DNA from: Lucinisca nassula
Taxonomy: Eukaryota > Mollusca > Bivalvia > Lucinida > Lucinidae
DNA length: 64,000 nt
Reading direction: 5' to 3'
NCBI GenBank assembly: GCA_963580285.1
Contig: OY757010.1
Span: 210,150,138-210,214,137, forward strand
Below are positions 34,077 to 43,549 of the stretch, one piece after another; the stretch's first letter is position 1, and every line of letters starts with the position of its first letter. The notes under the pieces were generated by a model, which was not told the origin of the DNA, did not search any database, and saw only the letters and a list, made by a program, of their open reading frames with translations. Position numbers and translations under genes: made by a program.

Positions 34077-34205
34077 CTAGAGCTGTCAGTGAAACTGACT
34101 AGGGCCCCGGCAGCGCTATCAGAGGAGTAAAAATTTGTGGACGGACAGACGGACGGACAGAGTGATTACTATAGGGCACCCACACTTTCAGTGCGGGGCC
34201 CTAAT
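34077..34205 (+). mobile_element. Short Helentron-like element (TAGGGCCCC family)
   Basis: Head CTAGAGCTGTCAGTGAAACT with GACTAGGGCCCCGG. The tail TGCGGGGCCCTAAT is the inverted match. Only 129 bp and without central repeats, so it is a minimal copy retaining the two ends and a GACGGACGGACAG run. Confidence 0.65.
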
Positions 34206-34497
34206 TACCGCATTTGCCATGTTACCAGATAGGCCTAAGCAATCAGTGTAATCCCAGCCAATGGCATCTCATCAGTGTCTACACGGCAAATCATTCATCG
34301 ATTTTTAAAACATTATGCTAAGGAGTTGAGGTGTCCAGATATATAGGGTAAATATGGTTCCATTGTCTTTAAAGACTCTACACAAGCATGGTTGGGCTTC
34401 ACCCAAATAAGAATAACTTTCTGTCAAAGCTTAACAAATATGCTTTCTACATGTATGTATATATAATTTTTGTGAATGCATGCTGCATTATCTGCTG

Positions 34498-34805
34498 GCC
34501 TCGGTAGCTCACTCGGATGCGCGTCTCACTGGTGATCAGGAGGATGTGGGTTTGATACCTGATGGGGAAGGCAACAGTCTTTCGTGGAGATAATTCATGA
34601 AATCTTTTCTACGGTCATTCTCTCCCTTCTGCTGATTTAAGAAGGGCAGTTTTCAGTTTCTGGCAAAAGAATGTGCAGTGTACTGGTTAAATGCTCGGGT
34701 GTAAGCATGTCCAGGAAAAGTGTGGATAGGACTAAGAATAAACTGACCCACTCAAAATGACCTCAATAGTGCTGACTGGGCTGTTAAACTCCAATACAAA
34801 CAAAC
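34498..34805 (+). mobile_element. tRNA-derived SINE (GGCCTCGGTAGCTCA family)
   Basis: tRNA-like head with A-box GTAGCTCACTCGGATGCGCG and B-box GGGTTTGATACC. The body contains CTTTCGTGGAGATAATTCAT and AAGAAGGGCAGTTTTCAGTT, and the tail GACTGGGCTGTTAAACTCCA then (CAAA)n. Confidence 0.75.
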
Positions 34806-35769
34806 AAACAATGTTGCATTATCTATTTCTATAAGCTTTTCCAAAAATCATTCAAGATACATTGAACTTAATGATAATTTATGGAGTCACAGTGAATGAA
34901 TACTTTTGGCACAATTCTGTAGATTACATGTATTTAAATTTGAACATTGACTTCAGACAAACCAAAAAACACGAACTATTTTTCAACATAATGGGTAGGT
35001 AAATGAAGAGCTTAGATGGCCAGAATAGTGGTACTTGGCCAAAATATGCGATCTTTATTATTCAAGATATATGAGCACAGTGGGGTTGACTACTGCAGGC
35101 TGAAATGACTATTGCAACTAATACTAGTGGCTTGCCTGTGATACTATTACTATTGCCAAAGCACTATTGCAATGCTATTACTATTACAGGTTCCTATTGC
35201 AATCTTATTCTGATAACTATTGAGAACATTATTTGCTTTTAAAAGACCAAAGATTTCCATAAAGCTTTAGATTTGACGACAGTCAATGTTGAAATTCTAT
35301 TTGAAAGCTACACTGTTGTTGTAATATTTGATAAACATATTGCATGCTGACACCAAAAGGGTCATATATTCGAGTTCTGGTATGCAAATTCTTAAACATT
35401 CCTTCTTATGATTATTACATTGCAGGTATTTTCTATTTACTGACCTTTGGTATCTATTTATACATGTACATCTAAAGTTTCTATTTATAGAACTACTGAA
35501 ACTTTATTTATAAAACTATTGAAACTATTGCTATAGTGAAAGGACTACTATTACTATTGCCACTTTAATATCATGATAGCAATATTGCCAAGGTCATTAT
35601 TATGATATATCCTTAGTTTGATATATTGTCACATCCTCGAAGCAAAGTTTCATGAAGCTGTTTCAAATAACAGAAATGCAGGCAAAAACTCTTTTTGAAA
35701 CATATATAAAAGGCAGACAACTCTATAATGGAACATCCAGAATAACACCATATGTTTTTTTTTGTTTTT
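34806..35769. other. Intron with degenerate ACTATTGC repeats
   Basis: From 35100 to 35600 the words ACTATTGC, ACTATTACTATTGC and CTATTGCAAT recur irregularly. I see no coding signal or transposon ends. Confidence 0.5.
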
Positions 35770-35950
35770 TTTTTTTGGTTTGGGTTTTACGGCCCTTTCA
35801 AGATTATTTCACTCATATCGAGCTGATCGTTAATCATAGGTGGGCGAAAACCGGAGTACCCGGAGAAAAACCACCTGACCTTCCGTTGCAGAACTTGGCG
35901 TCTCACACGTGACCCGAGCGAGGCTCGAACCCACGGCGGTGAGAAAGACC
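35770..35950 (-). mobile_element. SINE-like repeat (GGTTTTACGGCCCTTTC family)
   Basis: TTTTACGGCCCTTTCAAGAT, CGGAGTACCCGGAGAAAAAC, then a tRNA-like end CGAGGCTCGAACCCACGGCG (B box on the minus strand). A longer copy is at 27571-27795. Confidence 0.55.
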
Positions 35951-35975
35951 ATATGTTACCTTTGGTGCTCAATAC

Positions 35976-36268
35976 TGTAATGATCCTAAGTATTGGGACA
36001 GATAGGCCTGAGCAAACAGTGCAGACCCCCAGATCAGACTGCTCCTTCACTGCTCCTGAAGGAGCAGTCTGATCAGGGTCTACAAACAGGTGCAGACACC
36101 CAGATCAGACTGCTCCTGAAGGAGCAATCTGATCAGGGTCTACACCGTTTGCCTTTCTGTTTGCACCTTTTGGACTTCTTGCAGGATCGTGAAACAAATT
36201 TGTTAAAATTTTAGGAGAATTACAGCAGATCCTCAAGGTGTCCAAATTTTTTTAGGACTTTTACGGTA
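35976..36268 (+). mobile_element. MITE, AATGATCCTAAGTATTGGG family, doubled hairpin
   Basis: Same family as 19416-19645, but the CAAACAGTG hairpin has been partly duplicated: two stem-loops (36013-36085 and 36088-36156) stand side by side with inner TGCTCCTGAAGGAGCA. Confidence 0.55.
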
Positions 36269-36499
36269 TATCTGTAAAATTTGTTCCACTTATTCCATAT
36301 AGTAAAGTAGCTACAGGCTAAAAACCATATTAACTTATATGAAGGGCAGTTTACACAATCACCAGCACTGTGTCAATATGGAAGATGCTTCCCTTAGTGT
36401 TCTTTATACAGTCGATCTTCAATGGCTCAAACACCTTTGGGACCTCGAAAATCTGTTCGAGACAGGGATAGTTCGAGCCACCGAGGGTTACTGGCAGGA

Positions 36500-36660
36500 G
36501 ACATAACGAGATACTTTTAGACATCTTTTCGGTGTTCTAAAATGAAAATGTATGCTGTGTGTACTCATTAGAATCGCCTCATCGAGGCGATTCTAATGAG
36601 TTCACAAAGCATACATTTGCAAGATAAAAAACTTAAGTCTCCTTTATTATCCCCCACTAT
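36500..36660 (+). mobile_element. Partial MITE with CGCCTCATCGAGGCG palindrome
   Basis: Core ACTCATTAGAATCGCCTCAT paired with ATGAGGCGATTCTAATGAG-type arm at 36560-36601. It sits inside a larger repeat (36410-36760) with TACAGTCGATCTTC..ACTGTATTC ends and TTCGAGCCA motifs. Confidence 0.45.
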
Positions 36661-37121
36661 TTCATATGTACAGGATTTCGCTAGGGGCTCAATAATGAGT
36701 TCGACTCAGCCATGGTAAACCAGCCATCGGTGTTCAAGCCATTGAAGTTTTACTGTATTCTGTATAGTAAAGAAGTACAAGCCACAATTCATTCATTAGA
36801 TACATCAGCAGCTGACCATTCAAGAACTGGCAGGGCTAAAACAGTGCAGCCTAAAACAAACAACAAACACTTGCAATATATAGATGAATAAAAATATATC
36901 AGACAAAAATATCCAAAAGGGAGAGACTATGTGTCTCACTTGTTTTGTCTACATTTTTATAATGTAACATCAAAAACTAATGAAGGATCTCACAACTATA
37001 TAGTACAATTTTGGGCTTCCTTAGTTTTCAAAACACCCGTATCAAGAGGAACTCCTAATCCTGGACTGTACAATCACCCAATAAATACATTCTATCCTGC
37101 AAGTTCTCTGCTCAAACTTAC

Positions 37122-37272
37122 CCGATGCTTTTCTGAGCTAAAACCCCTTTCTTTAGTGATGGTAGAATAACTTCTGTAGCCTCAGGAAATATGTTCCTCA
37201 ACTCAGCCTCACACACTTCACGACTTTTGTTCCTCTCTAAACCAGTCACATGTAACTGCAGTGGATTGATAT
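37122..37272 (-). CDS. RRM3, first half; exon start lies in the minisatellite
   Basis: 151 nt from the most exon-proximal TTTTGTAG acceptor to a gtaagt donor, phase 1 in and phase 2 out. A split Asp codon is followed by INPLQLHVTGLERNKSREVC, EAELRNIFPEATEVILPSLK and KGVLAQKSIG. LQLHVTGL is the RNP2-type beta1 and ELRNIFPEA is alpha1. The first 35 exon bases plus 10 intron bases are the monomer of the 45-bp minisatellite that fills the upstream intron. Equivalent acceptors at 37317, 37362 and 37407 would add 15, 30 or 45 residues in frame. The minus-strand TAA at 37418-37420 closes the frame further upstream. Confidence 0.8.
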
Positions 37273-37497
37273 CTACAAAATATAAACCAGGCACATGTAA
37301 CTGCAGTGGACTGATATCTACAAAATATAAACCACTCACATGTAACTGCAGTGGATTGATATCTACAAAATATAAACCAGGCACATGTAACTGCAGTGGA
37401 TTAATATCTACAAAATATTAACAAGTCACATGTAACTGCAGTGGATTAATATCTACAAAATATAAACAAGTCACATGTAACTGCAGTGGGTTGATAT
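37259..37497 (-). repeat. 45-bp splice-site minisatellite, array 1 (exon-proximal)
   Basis: About five units of the minus-strand monomer beginning GTAGATATCAATCCACTGCA. The units translate in frame as V-D-I-N-P-L-Q-L-H-V-T-G-L-Y-F. This array is continuous with the RRM3 exon, and its last unit is the exon's own 5' end. Units 1-4 from the exon side keep an acceptor and an open frame. Unit variants carry CCA for ACT (Pro for Thr) and AGC for ACT. Confidence 0.9.
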
Positions 37498-37812
37498 TTA
37501 GCATTGCATGTTTTGATTTATTCTGGTATAATATTGCATATTTTGATGTATTTTAATATGACTATTTGATATAGCATGTTTAAATACAGCAGATATAGCG
37601 GTTGTATTTGGGTGAGTTGGGGCATGTACTGTCGGCCTTATTTCGCATATGGGTATTTTATACCCCTCATTTCTGTTTTCTTTTTTTTTCTTTTTTTCTT
37701 TTTTTTTGTTGTTGTTGTTATTGTTTTTGTCTGTATATATATGTATATATTTGAGGGCCTCATGGAAGATTAGCCATAATGCTAAATGTGTAACCCTCGT
37801 TAAATAAAGCCT

Positions 37813-37843
<31 letters not shown>
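37498..37843 (+). mobile_element. 5'-truncated LINE 3' end with (TTAC)n tail
   Basis: This non-minisatellite insert splits arrays 1 and 2. It ends with a typical non-LTR 3' tail: TTAAATAAAG then a TTAC tetranucleotide run (37815-37840), rejoining the minisatellite at once. A T-rich stretch and a GTT microsatellite lie at 37680-37730. No coding sequence is recognisable. Confidence 0.6.
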
Positions 37844-38366
37844 ATATAAACCAGTCACATGTAACTGCAGTGGGTTGGTATCTACAAAATATAAACCAGT
37901 CACATGTAACTACAGTGGGTTGATATCTACAATATATAAACCAGTCACATGTAACTGCAGTGGGTTGGTATCAACAAAGTATAAATCAGTCAAATGTAAC
38001 TGCAGTGGGTTGGTATCTACAAAATATAAACCAGTCACATGTAACTGCAGTGGATTGATATCTACAAAATATAAACCAGTCACATGTAACTGCAGTGGGT
38101 TGGTATCTACAAAATATAAACCAGTCACATGTAACTGCAGTGGGTTGATATCTACAAAATATAAACCAGTCACATGTAACTGCAGTGGGTTGGTATCTAC
38201 AAAATATAAACCAGTCACATGTAACTGCAGTGGGTTGATATCTACAAAATATAAACCAGTTACATGTAACTGTAGTGGGTTGATATCTACAAAATATAAA
38301 CCAGTCACATGTAACTGCAGTGGGTTGATATCTACAAATATAAACCAGTCACGTGTAACTGCAGTG
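37844..38366 (-). repeat. 45-bp minisatellite, array 2
   Basis: Roughly 11-12 tandem units of the same 45-bp monomer, without stop codons over about 130 codons on the minus strand (and also open on the plus strand, because 45 is divisible by three). Units alternate between GATATC and GGTATC on the plus strand, suggesting a two-unit higher-order pattern. One unit near 38336 has lost a base and shifts the frame. Confidence 0.9.
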
Positions 38367-38668
38367 GTTTTTGTTTGATTTGAGGTTTAACGTCCCCAAC
38401 AACACTGTAAAGGTCATTTTGGAGACGTTGCTTCCAATTTTGTGGGACTTTTACCCGACACCGAGATGAAATGACATCTCAAGCCCTGTCACCCAATGAA
38501 ACCAATAGGGTTTATTAGCATTGACGGTCAGCCTCGCACCGCGGTTCCTGGACAGGCTTAGATCCTCTCAGCGGTGTACCAGTACTAGTGTGCGGGCCGG
38601 ATTCAGCTCTGCGTGGAAGCATCATGCAGTCCATATATTTCTTCAAGCCCCTATGGGCGGGGGCTTAA
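38367..38668 (+). mobile_element. SINE-like insertion in the minisatellite (copy a)
   Basis: About 300 bp beginning TTTGATTTGAGGTTTAACGT and ending in a short hairpin AAGCCCCTAT..GGGGGCTT. The same family occurs at 14185-14345 and 16890-17070 (motifs GTCATTTTGGAGA and GAGATGAAATG). It was inserted once and then copied with the surrounding minisatellite (see 39131-39423). Confidence 0.6.
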
Positions 38669-39130
38669 TAACTGCAGTGGATTGATATCTACAAAATATA
38701 AACAAGTCATATGTTACTGCAGTGGATTGATATCTACAAAATATAAACCAGTCACATGTAACTGCAGTGGATTGATATCTACAAAATATAAACCAGTCAC
38801 ATGTAACTGCAGTGGATTGATATCCACAAAATATAAACCAGTCACATGAAACTGCAGTGGATTGATATCTACAAAATATAAACCCGTCACATGTAACTGC
38901 AGTGGGTTGATATCTACAAAATATAAACCAGTCACATGTAACTGCAGTGGGTTGGTATCTACAAAATATAAACCAGTCACATGTAACTGCAGTGGGTTGA
39001 TATCTACAAAATATAAACCAGTTACATGTAACTGTATTGGGTTGATATCTACAAAATATAAACCAGTCACATGTAACTGCAGTGGGTTGATATCTACAAA
39101 ATATAAACCAGTCACATGTAACTGCAGTGG
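38669..39130 (-). repeat. 45-bp minisatellite, array 3
   Basis: About ten units. It shares a diagnostic run of unit variants (TATCCAC, CATGAAAC, CCCGTC in order on the plus strand) with array 4, showing that arrays 3 and 4 come from one segmental duplication of about 755-763 bp that also carried the SINE-like insert. Open for 133 codons on the minus strand. Confidence 0.9.
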
Positions 39131-39423
39131 TTTTTGTTTGATTTGAGGTTTAACGTCCCCATCAACACTGTAAAGGTCATTTTGGAGACGTTGCTTCCAA
39201 TTTTGTGGGACTTTTACCCGACACTGAGATGAAATGACATCTCAAGCCCTGTCGCTCAATGAAACCAATAAGGTTTATTAGCATGGACGGTCCGCCTCGC
39301 ACCGCGGTTCCTGGACAGGCTTAGATCCGATCAGCGGTTTACCAGTACTAGTGTGCGGAGCTCTGCGTGGAAGCATCATGCAGCCCATATATTTCTTCAA
39401 GCCCCTATGTGTGGGGGCTTAAT
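39131..39423 (+). mobile_element. SINE-like insertion in the minisatellite (copy b)
   Basis: Near-identical second copy of 38367-38668 in the same relative position, lacking 9 bases near its end (GTGCGGAGCTC against GTGCGGGCCGGATTC). The shift between copies is 763 bp at their left side and 754 bp after that deletion. Confidence 0.6.
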
Positions 39424-39965
39424 AACTGCAGTGGATTGATATCTACAAAATATTAACAAGTCACATGTAACTGCAGTGGATTGATATCTACAAAATATAA
39501 ACAAGTCACATGTAACTGCAGTGGATTGATATCTACAAAATATAAACCAGTCACATGTAACTGCAGTGGATTGATATCCACAAAATATAAACCAGTCACA
39601 TGAAACTGCAGTGGATTGATATCTACAAAATATAAACCCGTCACATGTAACTGCAGTGGGTTGATATCTACAAAATATAAGCCAGTCACATGTAACTGCA
39701 GTGGGTTGGTATCTACAAAATATAAACCAGTCACATGTAACTGCAGTGGGTTGATATCTACAAAATATAAACCAGTCACATATAACTGCAGTGGGTTGAT
39801 GTCTGCAAAATATAAACCAGTCACATGTAACTGCAGTGGGTTGGTATCTGCAATATATAAACCCGTCACATGTAACTGCAGTGGGTTGTTATCTACAAAA
39901 TATTATCCAGTCACATGTAAATGCAGTGGGTTGGTATCTGCAAAATATAAACCAGTCACATAAAC
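39424..39965 (-). repeat. 45-bp minisatellite, array 4 (distal end)
   Basis: About twelve units, more diverged toward the distal end (variants TGTCTGC, TATTATCC, CATATAAC). The array stops at CACATAAACCTGCAG near 39965 and ordinary intron begins. Open for 138 codons on the minus strand. Confidence 0.9.
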
Positions 39966-40106
39966 CTGCAGAATAACTGATAAGAATGTTTGGTCTTTTT
40001 CTGATTTCTAGCCCATAATTGGGTTGTGGGTGCTCATTAGAACTACCTCACTGAGGCATTTCTAACAAGTATATGCAAACTATGATGCTGAGCGAAATTA
40101 AGGCAA

Positions 40107-40426
40107 ACTAGAGCTGTCAGTGAAACGGAATAGGGGCCCCCAGCACTATCAGAGGAGTTGGAATTAAGATGAAAACAAAAGAGGAAAAAAACTGAATCTT
40201 TAAGTTTTTCAACGGGTCATAACTCTGAGAGTATTGTAGCTAGAGTTACGTAACTTGCCATGAAATTGTGTAATGATATTGTGACCTTATATAAAGTCTG
40301 AGGTTGATGCATTTGATGGTTTGTAAGTTATTAAGAAAAAAACATGAAAAATGTGGACAGACAGATGGAAGAGCAGACAGGGTGATTACTATAGGGCACT
40401 CACAAAAATTTGCAGGGCCCTAATAA
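40107..40426 (+). mobile_element. Helentron-like element (TAGGGCCCC family)
   Basis: Head ACTAGAGCTGTCAGTGAAAC with ATAGGGGCCCCCAGCAC. The tail is TTTGCAGGGCCCTAATAA. Head and tail are the same family as 34077-34205, with one central unit (GGGTCATAACTCTGAGAGTA) retained. Confidence 0.65.
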
Positions 40427-40728
40427 TGTATATGTATATCCCTCTTAACCCCAAAATTTCTTTATACAAAGGGGTTTACAGGGGTGTTCATTACAGAGGC
40501 TTGTTAACATGATGGATGGAGGTTACACAGTAACACTGTCAAAAATTACTGTCCCTCTTTTCACTGGGTCACAGGGTGTTACTCTTACCCTTATCCCACT
40601 GAATAATTAATTTAGACACACCCATTTCTGACTTTGAACCAATCAGAATACTAAGTCTTGATGAAATTTATTCCTATAAATTCACAAACTTGATGTCAAA
40701 GATTCCCCTGGCTTATAAGGCGAGTAGT

Positions 40729-40957
40729 TTAACCCTTTTTGTACCAAAAGGAATCTTCCTCCTTATATATAGCATGAGTCCATTTCAAAATTTAGGGGTG
40801 TCAGGTTATGTTTTTCTTCAAAATTCATTTGGAAAATGGCTGATCTTTTTGCAAACAGTGTAGGCCCTGATCAGACGCTACAGAATGCGGCGTCTGATCT
40901 GGGCCTGCACTATTTTCCAGGGTACCTGTTTGGGGTTTCTGGTACAAAATAGATTAA
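40729..40957 (+). mobile_element. piggyBac-like MITE (GTACC type)
   Basis: TTAACCCTTTTTGTACC at the left and GGTACAAAATAGATTAA at the right. The hairpin at 40851-40919 is GCAAACAGTGTAGGCCCTGA with inner ACGCTACAGAATGCGGCGT. It lies 50 bp from the RRM2 exon at 41011. Confidence 0.7.
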
Positions 40958-41010
40958 CCACTACACAATGCAGTGTCCCTAATAGGTGAAAGTTGACTTC
41001 ATTGACTTAC

Positions 41011-41132
41011 CCACTGGTTTTGGACTTGTAGCATAATCAACATACAGTTTTGCCCCTTCTATCTGTTTCCCCTTCAACAACTCAAAGTTCTTTGCTGCCA
41101 ACTCCTCATTAAGAAACTCCAGATATGCATAC
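41011..41132 (-). CDS. RRM2, second half (RNP1)
   Basis: 122 nt between CTGTTTTCAG and a gtaagt donor, phase 2 in and phase 1 out. The split Lys codon (AA|G) gives K-YAYLEF as RNP1. It continues LNEELAAKNFELLKGKQIEG and AKLYVDYATSPKPV. It has the same length as the second exon of RRM1, as expected from duplication of a two-exon module. Confidence 0.85.
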
Positions 41133-41275
41133 CTGAAAACAGGAAAAAGAATGAATAAATCGTTATTCCAAGGAACAAAGGTAGTTGTAAGGCAAAAGCC
41201 CAAAGCCTTTCAAAAGCTCTGGGATCTTCTGTGTTTATAATTCCATGAACCTATTATCCACTGGAATAAAGTACA

Positions 41276-41507
41276 GGGGCCAGTTGTTCAAAACTAATAA
41301 CGTTAATTAACATGTTAAAATTTTGATCATTAAATATTGCATTTTGATCATTAAATATGGCAATATGCTAAAAGTTTTGCTGAAAAAAATGTGAGCAGCT
41401 TTTTCAGCAAAAATACCAAAAATTTAGATATTTAACTTGCTAGAATAGTTAACAATATGACCACTAACAAGCTCGTTAAGCTACCTATGCTTTGAACAAC
41501 TGGCCCC
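41276..41507. mobile_element. MITE with GGGGCCAGTTGTTCAAA ends, second copy
   Basis: Same ends (perfect 17 bp) and interior as 32291-32532. One half of the central palindrome has been lost, leaving GTGAGCAGCTTTTTCAGCAAA. Fragments of the family are at 42333-42400, 48820-48870 and 60185-60230. Confidence 0.75.
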
Positions 41508-42734
41508 TGATGGTAGAAGGTTTTGAAATGGAAGGAATCAACTATAATAGTAGGAAAAAATCATTTGGGTCCTGTCACAAGAAAACCTATCTTTGGGGTT
41601 TGTGACAATATATGGATCAACCATGGTTTTTCATGCATTAACATTTGCCGGGTCCCGAGGAAGCTGTTTGAACATGAGGCCGCCAGGCCGAATTTTCAAA
41701 TATCTTCCGAGGGATCTGGCAAATGTTAATGCAATGAAATAACCATGGATGATCGTTGTTCTTGCATAACTTAAGATTCCAACAGCAAATTTTGACGAAA
41801 ACGCCCAAAAACTCCATATAAACTCTTCAAATGCAACCGGCGAACCAACATGGTGGCCAGTTCAGAATGTTGTTTACAATGACGTTATTACGCAGTAACC
41901 ATCTGACGTCCTCATAGAACCCTAAAACACTACGATCAGGGAGATAACGTTACGTCGCTCAACGTAACGTAAACAAAGCAAGGCCAGTCTTGTGATATCA
42001 AAAGTTCAAAATCTATGTTCAAACAGCACCGTATTTCAAGATTTGAACATGGTTTTTGCTGTTTGAGCACAGCTTTCAGTCCATTTGACAATGGCTTCAA
42101 ACAGTCATGCGCACAGATATTTATGCAAGAATGTAAGATACAAACCTGTCAGTCTTAGCTACATAGACAAGTGGGCTCCAAAAAGATGAGGAATACATGT
42201 AACTGAAAGTCTGAACACATCATCTGAGATAAAGATCTTCAAATACTGTACAGATACATCTACCTGCCTTTGCAAACAACATGTCAACCCATGACTGAAA
42301 TCAACATGTCAGCCCAAGACTGACACACTGGGTCCTGATGTTCAAAACTAACGACATCGTTAATGCATTGTTTGATCATTAAATATGGCAAAAATGCTCA
42401 ACTTTCTGCTACTTGCAATTTCCAACAAAAACTACAGAGTACATAAAGTATTAAGACACAATACCTGCTGCAGCATTTTCAACCACACAACTAGCAGTTT
42501 AGCAATACAACACCTGTTGTCAGTTCATTAAAGTGCAAATACATCAAAACACAATGACAGGATGAACAAGAACTTGCATCACAAGTAACATGTTTGTCAA
42601 AATAAAAAAGAAACCATAATCTATATTTAGTGTTTAATTTTCACTTCAAACAGGAAGTGGGGTCTGAGTTAAGTGATTGTCAAAAACTTTTATACCATTG
42701 CCATTCCGCCTTCATCAGATTTGTGCTGCATATT
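41508..42734. other. RRM-gene intron with one inverted repeat
   Basis: An inverted repeat of about 30-bp arms (41618-41650 CCATGGTTTTTCATGCATTA against 41711-41749 TAATGCAATGAAATAACCAT) surrounds a GC-richer centre, probably a MITE. The remainder is unassigned. Confidence 0.5.
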
Positions 42735-43549
42735 CAAAAATAGCCATCACAGGAGATGGCAAATCCCCCGACCAAAAGCCAATATGGCCTTCAGAAGACT
42801 GTTCACAAATAGAAAGTGCACCAGAATTAAAACACACTGGTAAGCCCATAGTACATTTTGTATATGTAATGTTTATTGAGACTATCTTCGCCTAATGATA
42901 CAAAGGATCGCTTCTCAACATGATGAAGATCCAAGATTTCCAAAGCACAAAGTACAGGTATACTGAGTTGTGGTTCTTGCACATGAAATACCTTTTCATC
43001 CTTGTATATACATGCACAACTGTGGCAAGTACCAGCAATATATCTCAAAGGTATTGGAGTTGTAGCCATCACAAGATTATACTGTCAGGGGATATAACTC
43101 TAAAACCAATGCACTCAGAATTGTGGTTCTTGTGCATGACACGCCTGCTTAACCTAACCTGTACCAAGTACCATCAATATGTCTCAAAGGGTATTCGAGA
43201 TATGGTGATCACAAGGTGGTCGTTCTGTTATATTGAAAGGGGAGATAACTCAAATACCATAGCAACAAGAGTTGTGATTCTTGCACATGACATGCCTTCT
43301 ATACCTTGTATTCAATTGTGCCAAGTTCCTTCAATATATCTCAAAGGGTATCGGGGTTTTATCACAAGGTGGTCATACAATTATATTGGAAGGAGAGATA
43401 ACTCAAATACCCTAGCACCTAGAGTTGTGGTGTTTAGGCATGACACACAAGCTCCACCTTGTCCACAATTGTGCCAAGTACCAGCAATATATCTCAAAGG
43501 GTATTGGAGTTATGGCCAGCACAAGGTTATATTGTCAGAAGAAATAATT

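Noticed and set aside
37875..38378. 167-codon plus-strand repeat protein (TCNCSGL repeats)
   Set aside because: It is the antisense reading of the 45-bp minisatellite. Both strands are open only because the period is a multiple of three without stops.
37259..39965. CRISPR-like array
   Set aside because: The units are head-to-tail with no unique spacers, the genome is eukaryotic, and the unit is explained by the RRM3 exon boundary.
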